Positions 11,901 through 24,630 of a DNA stretch of 64,000 nucleotides are shown piece after piece. Origin of the DNA: Membranipora membranacea. Taxonomy: Eukaryota; Bryozoa; Gymnolaemata; Cheilostomatida; Membraniporidae. A model generated the notes under the pieces. The model searched no databases and was not told the DNA's origin. It was given only the letters and a program-made list of their open reading frames with translations. The stretch lies in NCBI GenBank assembly GCA_914767715.1, contig OU612075.1:3100001-3164000 (forward strand), written 5' to 3'. The position numbers were made by a program, and so were the translations under genes. Numbering within the stretch: the first letter of the stretch is position 1; each line of letters starts with the position of its first letter.

Positions 11901-14900
11901 TCCCGGTAAATAGCATTAGCATCTGCGATCATGCACGACCACTTGTGCATTGCTGTGATTGATGGGTACAAAATACACAGAGATCGTGGGTTTACAAATA
12001 CCTTCGCACGAAAGTAGAATTGTCGTGCGATATGTCGTGCTGCATTTTGTGGTACCCACAAATTCTTTAATGGTTGCCAGTGCAAAATCTTAAAAATTCC
12101 TGAGATTAAAAAAGCACATTGGCACAAGGCTTTAGGGTGCTGGGATGTCAAGAACCATCGACGAACCAACAAACACCGACAAACATCGATAAATCTCCAC
12201 CATTACCAATGGAGGAGCTTCAACACCCCAGTATAGCCATTCTTAGCGCTGTCACCACCATCAATCGCATAATAGAAAAAGATGCAGTGTCTTCCTAATA
12301 ATTAATTAGTGAATGTATCCAAATGGCTCCAATAATTTTTTTTGGAAAAAAGTTTTGGGGAATGTTTCTATCCAAATTTAGTGAAGCTTTTATGCATATC
12401 TCACAAGTTTTGGTGCTGTTAAAATAGAATGACTAGATATTATGAAAGTGTATGGTTTGGGGGGTCAATGTTGTAATGAGTGGACAACTCACCCTGGAGG
12501 TTTGGTGATTTTAAGTAGCTCTTCAGGTGTATGGCTGTCTGGTTTAGAGAGGTGTGAGGTGTTTGGCTCCCAAACTAGATGAGAGTCTTTTGCTGGGAAT
12601 ATCTGATCCAGTATTGAGTCAAATTGATTGGAATCAAACAATACCGATGGCGCAGTTGATCTTTCTACAGGTCCACATGGTCCTGTTCTGTAAGAAAGGT
12701 TTTTGACTGTGTTACCAGTAATTTTTTCTTCCGTTTGTACCACTGGGTCCTTCTGGGCTTGCTTTGGTGCAGCTCTCATGTGGGTTGGCGCCAGAGATCT
12801 AATAGTGGTGAAAGGTTTCTCAGAGAGCATCCATGTCTGGTCTGTCACTGTTGTGTCCTCAGTTGTGCTGTTGGATGTCAGCATGTCGGTTTGAGTCAGC
12901 TGATCTGTGGATTGTGTTGTGTGTAAGCCGTTCGTCGGGGACACGGTCTGAGTCTGAATACATATTCCATCTCCAGTCAGGCTTTTTGTGTTGTCACAAG
13001 TTGTGGTTTGAGATATTTCTGTGTTTGGGTAGGTCTGTACCTATGTTCAAAAATAAAACAAAACAGAATGCGGAAATCATCCAAAATAATTCAATCAAGC
13101 TGCAATGTGACATGTTTTATTTGAGTTTTCAGTTTCACTCATCTTTGTCCAAAGACCGTACATAGCCTATTGTTTTTGGTGGCACATTGCAATTATCCCG
13201 TGTTTTAGTTGACCTGTGTTTGGGTGGGTTGTGGCAAATGTGTTCAACAGGTTGATGATGCCAAGTTTCATCCAGGTATGGGTGCCAATGACTTTCATCA
13301 AAGGCATTGCAGTGGATTCACATCCAATAATATACAACCAGCATCATTCCAAGTCTTAGGTGAGAAAATTATCAGCCTACAAGGGCTTTGTTGTCCGTTC
13401 CTATTTTCATACACTATTAAACAGGTGAATTTTCATCTCCCAAAAGATTTTGATTTTCATCATTTTCATCTTTCTTACTTCACCATAATGATTCTAATAC
13501 TAGTCAAATAAGTCATATAATAAGCTTCCAGAAGAGAGGTAACAAATGACCTCACAACAAAGATAGTTTAGCTATTACACTGAGCTATTACACTGTTGAG
13601 CGCAGATATAGTCACAGTCACTATAACTTACATATTTAGGGCTTGATTCTCTCCGCTTCTCTGTTTGAGTAGAGACAGAAAAGGCATCTGTGGACTGCTG
13701 ATGATCTAGCTGTACATTGTTACTTTCCCTCGGTAGAATCTTTCTCTCTGTTTTCCTAATAACATCCGATACGGCGGTGGAAATATCCTTTTTCAGAGAG
13801 TGTTTAGGTTTGTCGTTGTTCTTTCGGTGGACTCTGATGTACAAACTGAATGAATCAGAATCTGAGTTTTCTGAGTCGTGTTTTTTTAGCAAAGACGCAC
13901 TAGATTTCTTGTTGAATTTAGCCCAATCATGCTTTTTCCCATCACTGTTGCTTGGAACACGTTTGGGATCATGCATATCTTTTCTTTGTCTCCTTTCTGC
14001 TTCAGTATGCTGGTTGAAGATTTTTGGTGTATCAAATCTGGTCCTATGATCTGACACAGATGTTTGAGATGGGACATCTCTAAATTCAAGAGGAGTGGAA
14101 GTCTGGTGTGACTTTGTTCTGGATAATGTGTTTGTTTCAGCGTTGCAATCCGAATCTGAGTCCTCATGTGGCCTAACACGTGGAGTTGCTGTCCTTTTGT
14201 TTTGACTTCCATTTATTCTCATTCTCCTAGTTGGCTTCGGTTGCTTCGGATCGGCACTGACAGAATGTGTTTTGAACTTGTAGTTTGATTCCTTTTCAAC
14301 AGAGAATCGAGGACTTGCACCCAAGAATGATTTCTCGCTGTTCGTAACTGGAGTCTGCTGTGGTGATCTCTTTCTCTACAAATGTATTGACAAACAAAGT
14401 GACTGATGAAGAAATTTGAAGTAATGGAATTTTGTTAGGTATGCAGACTATGACTGTGTATGCGCAATACAGATAATCATAATCAAGTGAAACAAGATGT
14501 CAAAGAGTAAAGAGTTGGATCAGCTATATATATTTCCCTTACCATAGGTGAACCAGGCTTTCTGTGCTTCTCTCTGTTTGATGGGCTCGTTGTTTGAATT
14601 TTGACGGTGTCAATCTGGCGCATGAACTTGGTATCACCTTGGTTTCCTTTTTGATTTGAACTCTGCCATCCATGATCTGACCTTTGCCCTCCATGATCTG
14701 ACCTTTGCCCTCCATGATCTGACCTCTGCCCTCCATCCTGCCGACCGGCACTGTGATTCTCCATCCATCTCATCTGTTCTGTTAATCTCTCGATAATCCT
14801 CTTACTCTCATGTAACTGTCTCTCCAGTGAATGATGGTTCTCTGTGTCAAATCCTAAACCCTCTGCCCCAGTAACTGGTTTTGATGCGGTCTCCGTCGTT

Positions 14901-17045
14901 GCCGAATAAGGTGCTTTGTGTGCCTCTTGGTTTTGTTTTCTTCCAGTTTGACTGTTCATTTTATCCTCATTTCTTATTGATGACTGAGTTTCCTTTGTCG
15001 AGCTTCTTCTATGATACGGATGGCTTTCATATTTTTCTTTCTCTCTAGATAACGTTATAGGTACTGCTGAATGGGTAAAAGTGCCTTTCTGGCTTTGGTA
15101 AGTGAAAGTTTCATTTTTTCTTTGTGATGTCTGGTCCGGAGCGTTATTGTTTCTCCTGATATGTGAATCTATGTATGGATGGTAATTTGAGGGAGGTGTT
15201 GAAGAATCAAGGGCAGTTCTCCTATTGTTATGGGGCCTGGGTATATGGCTCTTGTCTTTCTGGGATGCCTGGCCGGTCGACGCACTTACATCACTCACCT
15301 CAGTTCTGGACTTACCGCATCCTCTTTTCTGTTCTCTTTTCAAGCTTTGACTTGTCTCGATGTCACTTATAAATGCAGTCTGATAGTATTTGTTAGAACG
15401 TGGTTTTTGTTTCCTGTTCCCTTCATATCGTCTGTTGGTCAGATACTGCTCAGCTTTCGACTCAGCTGCTGGGCTAATTGGTCTTTGCCATTGACTTGAC
15501 GTGTTGGAGTTGGATGAAGGAGGTATCCTGTGTTTTCTAATGTCGATGCTGGTCTTGCTCGTAGATATAGTAGGGTCTGTATATGCACGGCTTTGTTCTG
15601 TTTCAGGTGCAGATGCCAAAGGTGTCCACAGATCCCAGTCATCAGACAAAAGGATGCCTGATTTGTCCTCGTAAAAGCTTTCTCTTACGCATGAGGCGTA
15701 TTCTGTTTCAGGCTTGGTTGCATCTAAGAGTTTCTCAGGCTCAACATCGAGAATGTCTCCAACTACTTTCATGATTAATGGAAATATCCGCTTGTTCGTT
15801 TCAAGCATTTGTTTTTCTCGTTTCATTTTCTCATAAAATGTCTGATCATCCTTCTCACTGACTGATACGGCACCATAAGAACGTGAAGTGGATTTCCTGT
15901 GGAATGATGTCTTTTGACTGACATATTGAATGTTACATGTGTGTGCATTGACGGGGTTGTCTGATTTACCGGTGCTCAACAAATTGGGGTCCATGTTACT
16001 TGATGTTGTTGTCTCACTTGATTTGTGATTGGAAGTTTTCCTCACCAGACAAGATGGACTGTCCTCTTGCACAGTGCTCCTTCGGGTTTTCTGGACACTC
16101 AGTGCTGGACCATTGGAACTACTGCTGCCGTCCTCTAACTCCGACTCAGACCCCGTAACCACCTCTATGGTATTCCAAGACTTCATTTCAGAATTCTTCT
16201 CAGCAGTATTTGACTTTACGTCATCTGTTGTGTTTAGCGCAATGCCAATCTTGCTGTTGTCCAGCACTTGAGAAGCAGTTGATGCGTTTTCTATGAGAGT
16301 TGTCCCCTCAATATTTCTTCGAGATGTACCATCGGGTCCCCTAGCTAAACATGGCACATCAATTATACTGCTTTCTAATTTGTCCATCAATTGACGTTTG
16401 CGGTACAAGCTGCTTTGTCTGCTGCTTGTGGTAGGCACATCTCGAGCTATTGCCTGACCATCGTCAGGAGACTGATAGTCTGATTCTGAATCTGTGAGGA
16501 TGATAACTTCCACACCTCCATTATTTCTTTGTCCGAACCCACCGCAATCATCTATAATACATCATATGGAAGTAAGCGTATCATTGTACTCTGCGATCTT
16601 GAGGGAAACTATGGGTGGATTTTTTATTTTATGGTTGGGGGCATTATCCCAGGGTAGCGATAGCATTTATATGTTTATTTTTATTTTTATTTTTAATTTG
16701 CTTTAATTATAAACTTTTAGAAAACCTTAATAAATAGATAAATAAATAAATGTTTGCACAAATTGCTATAGCACCATTGAATGAACAAATTTCGCGTCAA
16801 ATAACGCAAGAATAGGGTCAGTCAACAAAGCAAGCACATTCTGAATACAAACCTGGGTATAAGATATTCTCACATGCCGAGCTTTCTGACCAGGAGTTGT
16901 TTAGCCCTGTGAGGAGGGGTGGCATGGTACATCGAGGCTTATATGGGATGTAGGCTAATCTATCTCTGAAACTGAGCTCGATTGTGCTGTCATCGTGTGA
17001 CCTTGTGCTGTCTTCATGTGACCTTGTGATGTCATCATGTGACAT
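8920..17045 (-). CDS. Large disordered protein with SUMO-interacting motifs and a C-terminal kinase-like domain; unrecognised family
   Basis: Eight exons join in phase on the - strand: 17045-16853, 16551-14543, 14375-13632, 13034-12493, 11673-11507, 10324-10106, 9780-9591 and 9193-8920, giving about 1,445 residues. Residues 1-1160 are polar, Ser/Lys-rich and apparently disordered. Near residues 78-89 VEVIILTDSESD has the form of a SUMO-interacting motif (hydrophobic core plus acidic/Ser tail), and IEVVTGSESELEDG near 193 is a weaker second one. Two heptad repeats occur (SHDDSTR-like near the N-terminus; GGQRSDH in exon 2). From about residue 1217 it looks like a protein kinase: loop LGWSGGSRVYLG, VAIK lysine (~1241), Glu in VIQEARML, catalytic loop VNDLSIYN (Asp ~1346, Asn ~1351) and DLS (~1373) in place of DFG. 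The C-lobe is short with no clear APE. The start codon is provisional, chosen because it follows a good acceptor (TTTGGCAG). Likely nuclear and SUMO-linked by inference; activity is uncertain. Confidence 0.8.
10605..10680. repeat. Four tandem 19-bp units
   Basis: The unit TCTAGCTAACTTTAACTCA is repeated four times (starts 10605, 10624, 10643, 10662), with one A-to-G change in the second copy. It lies in the intron between kinase-like exons 11673-11507 and 10324-10106. It is part of a wider repeat that recurs at about 61440-61535. Confidence 0.95.
10881..11074. repeat. Three tandem 64-65-bp units, each a long GC-rich hairpin
   Basis: Units start at 10881, 10945 and 11010. In the third, a 21-base arm beginning GCCTGGGCAGGCTGTCG is followed by a 10-base loop (TGGCACCCCC) and the exact reverse complement of the arm. 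The first unit lacks one G and the second has one C-for-G change in the arm. The array is a sharp GC-rich island in an AT-rich intron of the kinase-like gene, flanked by GATG direct repeats. Confidence 0.95.
14669..14733 (-). repeat. Coding 21-bp minisatellite (GGQRSDH heptad)
   Basis: About three 21-base units inside the large exon of the kinase-like gene encode GGQRSDH repeated in frame, followed by a diverged GWQSSNQ. The period is a multiple of three, so copy-number changes keep the frame. Confidence 0.9.
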
Positions 17046-17048
17046 TGT
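16982..17048 (-). repeat. Coding 21-bp minisatellite (SHDDSTR heptad) at the N-terminus
   Basis: Three 21-base units containing GTGACCTTGTG-type sequence on the + strand encode SHDDITR, SHEDSTR and SHDDST on the - strand, right at the proposed start of the kinase-like protein. It is the second in-frame heptad minisatellite in this gene. Confidence 0.8.
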
Positions 17049-18250
17049 GCTGCCAAATGTAATGAACATGAACAGAATGTTAATATGATGTGATAATATG
17101 ATATTGTTTGTCGGAAAGAGACTATATTGATTTGATTAGTAGGAAGGATCCTACCTACACATGCTATCCTGATGTATGAATCATGGATAATTGGAGTTGT
17201 CATGTCACTCTATTTCTCCTACATTGTTCCAAGAATACACTCATAAATGCGAGACAAATTCAATTTTAATAATAGAATGGATACCTGAACCAGCTAGATG
17301 TAGGACACAATCATATAGACCTCAGCATCATTAACTCATTAATATAAAAATCTATCAGGACTGTAACTTCTTTTTCACAGCATACCTGTTTTGCAATAAG
17401 TAACTGCTATGCTGGCCACCTAGTGAAATCATAAAATTGATCTGGTCAACATGACCTAAGCCTTGTACACAAAGACCAGGGAGTTACAGAGAACTGATAC
17501 AGAGACTGATACACTGGTGGTAACTGTAGTTTGTATAATTGGCAAATATCCTGAAGTGACGAGATGCAAATAAGCGGACCGCTCTTAGACAACAAATCTG
17601 ACTATTTATAGTGTAGATAACGGATTGAATTTTGTGTCAATCAATACTTACACGTACTAGTCTAGTTCTGATCACTTACCGCGCAGATCTCATTCTCCTT
17701 CGCCCCAGATCACAGCATCATACGAACTACTGAATGTTTATAATATGTGCGAAATCTTGACTGTTTTAGATCATCCATTAGTTTTTGGCGCATAACAATC
17801 AACTACATGATGTTTTGATTGTTGTCTTGGCGTATGAAGGTTTCACCAAATGCACAATCTGGCTTACCCTAGGTTTTTACCTTGAGAGTTGTCTCGCAAT
17901 GTTTTAAAACAATGTAGTCTTTTTTCTACCGCAATTAGAGAGAAGTGAAGAATTAAAATTTCATTTCTCCTAGTACTGCGTAATACACACAGTGCTTCTC
18001 AGTGCGAATTTTTATAAGCTATTTTTTTAGGAGAGGACAAAATATTTGTCAACAAGAAAGAATGTTGGCGTAGTCCGCCAATAATACATCCGAATCCAAA
18101 AGTTGGTCGTATTTGATTTGTGTCATGTTTTTATTACAAAACCGACGTCACTGCTGGTAGGCCCATCTGCTCAACGCATGAGGCATTCAGTTATGGGGAT
18201 TATAGGAAGTTGTTTGTGGTGTCCAGCCAATGACTATGACTATGAGTATG

Positions 18251-18314
18251 AGTATTTATAATCTTTGGTCCAGCTGCTACATTTTACATACTACAGCCAA
18301 AGATTATAAATACT
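18251..18314. repeat. Perfect 18-bp inverted repeat, 28-bp spacer
   Basis: AGTATTTATAATCTTTGG at 18251-18268 is matched by its exact reverse complement at 18297-18314. A short GAGTAT repeat precedes the left arm. Confidence 0.9.
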
Positions 18315-18742
18315 AGAGAAATTGCTAGAGTACAAAAATGTGTCCTAATCACTTTTCTAGGTTTTAGTGTTTTTAGTTACTTTTCAGATGTTTGTGATGA
18401 CTGGCTGCCGATAATAACCTTTGCGCGTAGGTTCAACGTCTATTTCCTAATCTAGTAAATCTATTCTGGTATTTTGCACGTAAATCGAATGCCTACGATG
18501 TACCAGCATATCAAATATACCCTAATCTGTTTTCCAGTTGCTCACTGTTTATCACACTTTTGTGTACTGAAACAAAGGTTAAGACAACAAGCACTGTCTA
18601 TCATGCAGGTAGCCATTAAAAGAGGGTACTTTTTTTGGGTTGTAACACCGCAAATATTCTGATGACGCTTTATGTGGGCTCTCTGAGTAACAGTTTTGTT
18701 TATTTGTTAGTACGTACATTGCGTTAACTGGTAGATGCGCAG

Positions 18743-18960
18743 CAGGCCCATAGTTTTAGGGGAGGCAGAAAAAGCTGAATAAGGTAGCCTAAAAACAAAT
18801 TAATTGGAAAATCATGTCAGAAACAGTTTTTTTGGGATTTCCTTCTGTTATTTATGTAACCTAGTTTGCTTTACGGAGGTTGCAGCACTATACTTTTTGA
18901 TGTTTTAGACCTGCCTCGGATGTCTGCCTCCCTACCAATTTTTTCTAAACTACGGCCCTG
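18743..18960 (-). mobile_element. MITE-like element, CAGGG-TIR family, copy A
   Basis: It begins CAGGCCCATAGTTTTAGGGG and ends CTAAACTACGGCCCTG, giving diverged terminal inverted repeats. The internal CATGTCAGAAACAG block is the family's core in inverse orientation to copies C-E. Length is about 218 bp with no coding capacity. Confidence 0.8.
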
Positions 18961-19695
18961 GCTGGTGAGCGAAGAAGAATGTTATACTGCGTTACCTGGT
19001 AGGTGGTGAGCAAAGGGGGAGTTGATGTGCCGGAAGTGAAATATAAGGTAACGTATATGTAGCCCCCATACATTTACTGTAACATATCTACCTTTATTTC
19101 ATAAATTTTTTGGTGTTACTGGCAGAGTTTTAGGAAAGATTTTAGATCCAAGAAAATAAGATTTATCAGATAAGATTATTTCCTTGCATTGTTTCCGACT
19201 CACAGATGCCGGCCTGATCTGATAAGATAAAATTGGCAAGGTCTGCTACGCGCTGATATAGCACTATCTCATGTTAATAAAGGAACTCGGCTGAATCTGA
19301 TGCCATGCGGATCAAATTTAAATTTCCAAAAATTATAATATTTCCTTGAGATACTCAGTCTCACAGTTTACAAAACCTTTTTGCGGGACAAGGCTAACCG
19401 AATAAGCCAACAGGTTTTGTTGCTCATCTCAGGTGCGGTCAGCAAACCCATCATCATTATGTCAATCTTATCACTATAAAACTTCGATACATTTTAATTT
19501 AATTCTTTTGAACAAAAAAAACAGATTAATATCTGTCCACCCCCTCGAATTTTGTGTTGCATCATCACCGCTATTGTTGTTGTATTTCGATATGGATGTG
19601 TCATACTCTACTCTACACACATCGCCCAGAACATACCTCTGGTATTTCAAATAAGGAAGATACATTTGTGCTATGCTATGATTAGACTAGATTTG

Positions 19696-19733
19696 TTGCA
19701 ACAAGGAGTAATAGCGTTACTCCTTGGTTGCAA
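19696..19733. repeat. Short near-perfect inverted repeat
   Basis: TTGCAACAAGGAGTAA is answered by TTACTCCTTGGTTGCAA across a 5-base gap, with one unpaired base. The hairpin lies in noncoding sequence. Confidence 0.85.
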
Positions 19734-20594
19734 TATTAGTCTTTTTCCTGGTTATGCTATCAAGTTTGAAATGCTTTCTTTTTGTAGTTACCCCACCTAC
19801 TTATATTACCCTATATAGTTTAGACTTCATCACTCAATATTAGATAATTAGTATGCCAGTAAAACAATGCGTCATCTCATACACATCTATAGCTGTCACC
19901 GCAGGCTTTGATTTGTTGTTGTATCTGCAAACAGCACACTCCTAGTCCCGCCCTTCTCCCTTACAGCAGCGAGTCAGAGGTCGTAATATAAGTTACATGT
20001 TACGGCTAATTCGGGATATATTCAGGTAATCTGTCTTGCCAAAATATTGAGAAACAGAATAATACCGGTGATTGTTGACCCACAACCCCCTACTGCGTTT
20101 CCCAAGAATATGGTATTCCAGATCATTTTACATAAAGCCCAAGAAGGTGGTAGTAACGAAAACAACGGAGAAGTTCACTCCTTCAGATATTCAACTTCAA
20201 TACTCAGTTAAAGGAACTCGATTATAAAGTCGGCTCATAGAGATGAGATATTGAGACACAGGGAAAGTAGAAATTATTTGCGAAATTGACACCATCAGTT
20301 ATTCTGTGTTCATGGTGTTCATTTCATAGCACTAATCTAGATAATGCATCTATGAATTATTAAAATAATTTTAATAATTTTCTGGTATTTCTTTGTCTCT
20401 CCAGAAATGGCACTTTGCAGGTACAATGTAACAGTCTCTAACCTCAATCCTCAACTAAATGTCAGAAATAAACCCTAAGACTGTGTCATTTATCTTAATC
20501 TGATAATTTATTGCGTGGGAGGTTTCCATTATTAACTTAGACTCTCATGCTTTTACTCGTGAGACCCAGTACAGGTAGAAAAACAAACACATTT

Positions 20595-20831
20595 CAGGCG
20601 CGTAGTTCTAGGGGAGGCAGGATGGTACCGCCTCCCCTAGAGTGGCCTACAAAGGCTATAATTGAATATTCCATGTCAGAATCAGCTCATTTGAGACTTC
20701 CATTTGCTAAGAGGCTGGGCATTTGTCCCAGACACAACAGGAGGGGCTTTCAATAGCCCACCTGGTGTTACTTCACAACTTCAAAGATTTTCGCCTCCCC
20801 TACTATATTTTTCCTAAACTACTACGCCTTG
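20595..20831 (-). mobile_element. MITE-like element, CAGGG-TIR family, copy B
   Basis: Starts CAGGCGCGTAGTTCTAGGGG and ends CCTAAACTACTACGCCTTG. It shares GAATATTCCATGTCAGAATC and the GGGGAGGC subterminal block with the other copies. It is in the same orientation as copy A. Confidence 0.85.
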
Positions 20832-21430
20832 CATTTTTTGGACCAACTAGCACATTAATTTATATATTACCTCCAAAGTACTGAGGTGATATAACAGTCA
20901 GCCCAGGTGAAGGTCGTTCTAATTTGAAATATAGTTTTGTGCGGTGGGAAAGGAACGGGCATTTACAAACTAACTACTATTAAGTGGTTAGTTTTGGCCC
21001 AGTGTCCATCATAAACATGATGTATGCAGTCTTCTAAAGTAATAAACTTACCACATTTTAGCACATTTTTAATCTTCTAAGCACCCAATTTTTCAGGATA
21101 TTCTGCTAACCTGGCTCCCAGCAGTCGGCTGCTTATTTCTGGCCGGAAATGCATATTAGACATCACAGGTCTACTGCAAAACAAGGGCATCTGGCATCGT
21201 TTGCCTACTCCGCTGGTTTTCTTGTTGTTTTGTTGCTTACAACTTTATTACCTGCGCATGCGAGTGTTGTTTTTGAGTCACAGCGCATACAAAACAGGGT
21301 GCCTTCTGCTAGTGTGCGCACACAGGTGCGGCAGCTTGCATCTTTCGAAAGCAAATTATCGAATTATATCCAATCATCTTTGTAAGTGAGTATCATAACA
21401 AGTTGTGCGTGTGTGAAGAGGGAGTAACCT

Positions 21431-21502
21431 AGCCTTGTCACAGGCCACGGTTTTTGGTTTTCAAAACTAAAACACCAAAAACTGTGGCCGCATGACAAGG
21501 CT
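21431..21502. repeat. Imperfect inverted repeat with ~32-bp arms
   Basis: AGCCTTGTCACAGGCCACGG pairs with CCGCATGACAAGGCT, and the inner TTTTTGGTTTT pairs with AAAACACCAAAAA. It is a compact fold-back structure with no reading frame. Confidence 0.85.
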
Positions 21503-22841
21503 GGAAGCAACCCTCTGGCATTAGTTGTGGAATCGTTGAGCAGATGAGACAAATAAAAGCTAACATGGCAATATTTTAATTCCATTCATGGTTCAATCAT
21601 TGAAATAGATACTGAGTGAGGCTTTTATTGGCCAACACAAGGAACACTTTATCAAATAGTATTTTATTTCCTGTTGTGACATCTTCTTACACAATAATTT
21701 GTTGTCCTTCAAAAGCATGTATGTGAAAGTATGACAATGGTTCTTGTATTCACTTTTATATTTGAGTTTCATCAACTATAAATCCCTTGGTGTACTGTAC
21801 GTCAAAATGTTGTTGTTTTGGTTGTACTGTACACATTAACCTATTAGCCCCAAAAGAGCCAGTTCATTTGTATTGGCTTTCAAAATCTTATTCCTGTTAC
21901 AAAGAAATGGCCGGAAGAAATTTCTAGTGTGATTAAATAGGTAACAGGAAAAAATTTAGTAATACCTTATTCGATCTTTGTTTCTGAACATACCAAGCAT
22001 CCAACCAAAAACGGAAGGCTCAAGTTTAAGCATTAGCATTAACCTGATGGCTGTATGTCATGCAGGTAGTTGGGCAATTACAGTAGGAGCGAATGCATTA
22101 CATTATTATCACATGTATAGCACTTTGCATGATAAATAAATATTTATAGCTATCACAGTTTATTCGCACATTAGAAATCAAGCCGAACAGACCTGTGTAG
22201 TGCAGAGATCACTCTTATCACACCATCTGCTTTGCTGTCATTTTATTGACAGCCACTACACACCATCTGCCACATAGCGACAGCGCTTAAACAGGTAACT
22301 GACAACAAGGCTCTGTCTAGCTACTAAACATCACATTGGTATACCTTCTGCACATATCTGCGTCAAGATCCAGATCCAGCAATCAAAGCGTATTGAAATT
22401 TTCCATTCAGCAATCACAGTTAGTGTACTAAATAATTCATCAAATTTTCAGTGACAGTAGTTAGCATCAAGCTATCTAAAAAGCTGGGAAGTGTTACAGC
22501 ACTATTGAAATCAGTTCCGCTTGAGCGTCTTGGATTAGCTCTGTAAGAAATAGTAAGAAACTTGAGGAACTATCCCAATTATTTGCTGTGTCTACTTTGC
22601 TACAACTGAACCGAAACTGTCAAATCGAGAGGAACAACGATTAAAAAGGTTGGTGCTGTACTATACTTGAAATTGAGGCAGGTGTCTCTTATCTTATCAC
22701 TCAGACTATCTCTAGACAGGGCATTCAGTGTATTTAGGTGTAAACTTTGATACATTGTGTACATATCAGTTCATGTGTTTGTCATGCAGTCATGTCGCAT
22801 CGGCATGTCTTCAACATTGACTATGAAGATTTAGTATCTTT

Positions 22842-22907
22842 GGCATTGAGGGCTGTCTTGACAAGCTTTGTTCGTGGGGAAAGCTTGTCGAGACAGGCTA
22901 TAATGCC
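22842..22907. repeat. Fold-back sequence, TCTTGACAAGC family, copy 1
   Basis: Arms of 28 bp (22842-22869 and 22880-22907) contain GTCTTGACAAGCTTT and its near-complement around a 10-base loop. The same arm sequence occurs in a second fold-back at 29684-29730. Confidence 0.9.
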
Positions 22908-24070
22908 CAGCTAGTTTATACAACAAAGCCATGTCACCCCCTCCCATCTTAAACGAGACACAAGTAAAATCATCCTCTATTCATGGGATTATGTGGGAGG
23001 GGTATTTGTGTGTAAAGGAATAATCGGTGCCTTAGTAAAAGTGTCAACCGCTCTCACTCCCACCAATATAACAAACAAAAGACAAAATTTTCTTTTATGT
23101 TTGTTCAAATAATCCTGTAATTGCCTTTAAAATTTCAAAATCATTGAGGCTGACTGCAGAAGGCGATGGCAGGTCAGTCAAAAATTTAATATATGTCTCG
23201 TTAGTGACCACCTGTTTGGATTAACTAGTGTATCCAAAGAGGTGACTGAAATGACATTTCCTAGGCTCCTAAGCCCTGCTAATTACCATTTAATCCATTG
23301 ATTCAGACAGCTAATAGCAAAGAGTATAAATACTATTGCTAATAGTGCAGTCAGAGATATAAATCTCATTTTAATACTTTTTATAATCTCTATGGGTTGT
23401 ATTGAAACTTGAGTCTGTAATTGAGTTAAGACAATGAGAGTGTTAGTAGGGTCATCGTGGCCATTGCAGCTATTCTACTAACATGATGATAATATGCATT
23501 CATGTATGAGTGACTGTATTTTTGGCTTATTTTACTCAATTAGCCGTATAACAACTTGCCAAGTAGACAGGAAAATTGCCACATAAATGGTGTGGACTTA
23601 ACTCTGCCTGACTCAAATTAGAGAGTGTCAGCCTGCCTGTCTGGGATGTATGACATCATATTAAAATTCATGCCAGATTGCCAGATGAAGAGATTTCAAG
23701 TCTTTGATATTTCAACCTCACCCATCCTTCCTCATTATCTGTCTGGTAAAATCATGTGTCATCTTCCAGTAATATAGAATTCTGAAATCTTACAATCCGG
23801 GACAAGTTTTGAAAATATTGAAGATTCCCTTACCAGAGGGTATTTGATTGTCAAGCTGAAACTTATGCCCTGCCTGTTGGACCATGCAACGGTAAACGTA
23901 TGTTGACAGTGATTTATTAGGGGAACACAAAACTTCTAGGAAAAGCTTTCACGAAACTTACACATTGGGTAACCACATCCACATCTATTGAGAGACAAGC
24001 AACAAATTATTTTGGCTCCCTTACCCTAATATCCACCCTGAAGTCGAGACAACCAAACCAGGGGCCGAGT

Positions 24071-24198
24071 AGTTTAAGCTCTTAAACTGTGTAGGGATAG
24101 CTGGTAGTAGTATTACATTATCAACCACTTTCCCACCAAAGTGGTTGATAATGAAATGCTACTACCAGCTATCCGACCCAGTTTAAGCTCATAAACTA
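24071..24198. repeat. Large fold-back repeat with ~55-bp arms
   Basis: AGTTTAAGCTCTTAAACT, GGATAGCTGGTAGTAG and TTATCAACCACTTT each recur in reverse complement on the other side of a short centre (TCCCACC). The result is a nearly complete hairpin of about 128 bases. Confidence 0.92.
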
Positions 24199-24392
24199 GG
24201 GTCTGCTGGCTAGGGGGCCCAGTAGAAAGTCAACTAATTGGTGGTATTATCCAATAGGTAATAGTGTAATATTATATAATATGTGATTAACAGAAAACAC
24301 CTGTGAATCAAACTGAGAAAACCCAGTGGCTTATATAAGAGACATAAATTATTCACAATATGCCACGTGCTTCTTACAGCTTCTTATAATTA

Positions 24393-24630
24393 CAGGGCTG
24401 TAGTATCGAAAAAATGGTAGGGGAGGCGCAAATCTTTGATGGTGTGAAGAAACACCAGGTTAGGTACTGTAAGCTCCTCCTGAGTCCCCAACCTCCAATG
24501 TATTTTGAAATATAAATATCGAATGGAGGTCTCAAATGAGCTGATTCTGACATGGAATATTCAATTATAGCCTTTGTAGGCCACTCTAGGGGAGGCAGTA
24601 CCATCCTGCCTCCCCTAGAACTACCTCCTG
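24393..24630 (+). mobile_element. MITE-like element, CAGGG-TIR family, copy C
   Basis: Starts CAGGGCTGTAGTATCG and ends CCCCTAGAACTACCTCCTG, with GGTAGGGGAGGC and GCCTCCCCTAG subterminal inverted blocks. TAATTA stands on both sides of the element, consistent with a short target-site duplication. The core is CTGATTCTGACATGGAATAT. Confidence 0.85.

Noticed and set aside
11690-12172. 160-codon frame on the - strand
   Set aside because: It lies wholly within the intron between exons 13034-12493 and 11673-11507 of the kinase-like gene. Its composition is not domain-like, and the splice phases on both sides already agree without it.
21149-21385. 78-codon frame with a hydrophobic stretch like a signal peptide (FLVVLLLTTLLPAHA)
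   Set aside because: The mature part is short and featureless, no splice partner or poly(A) signal fits, and the surroundings are repeat-rich intergenic DNA. It could still be a small secreted peptide, but nothing beyond the hydrophobic run supports it.
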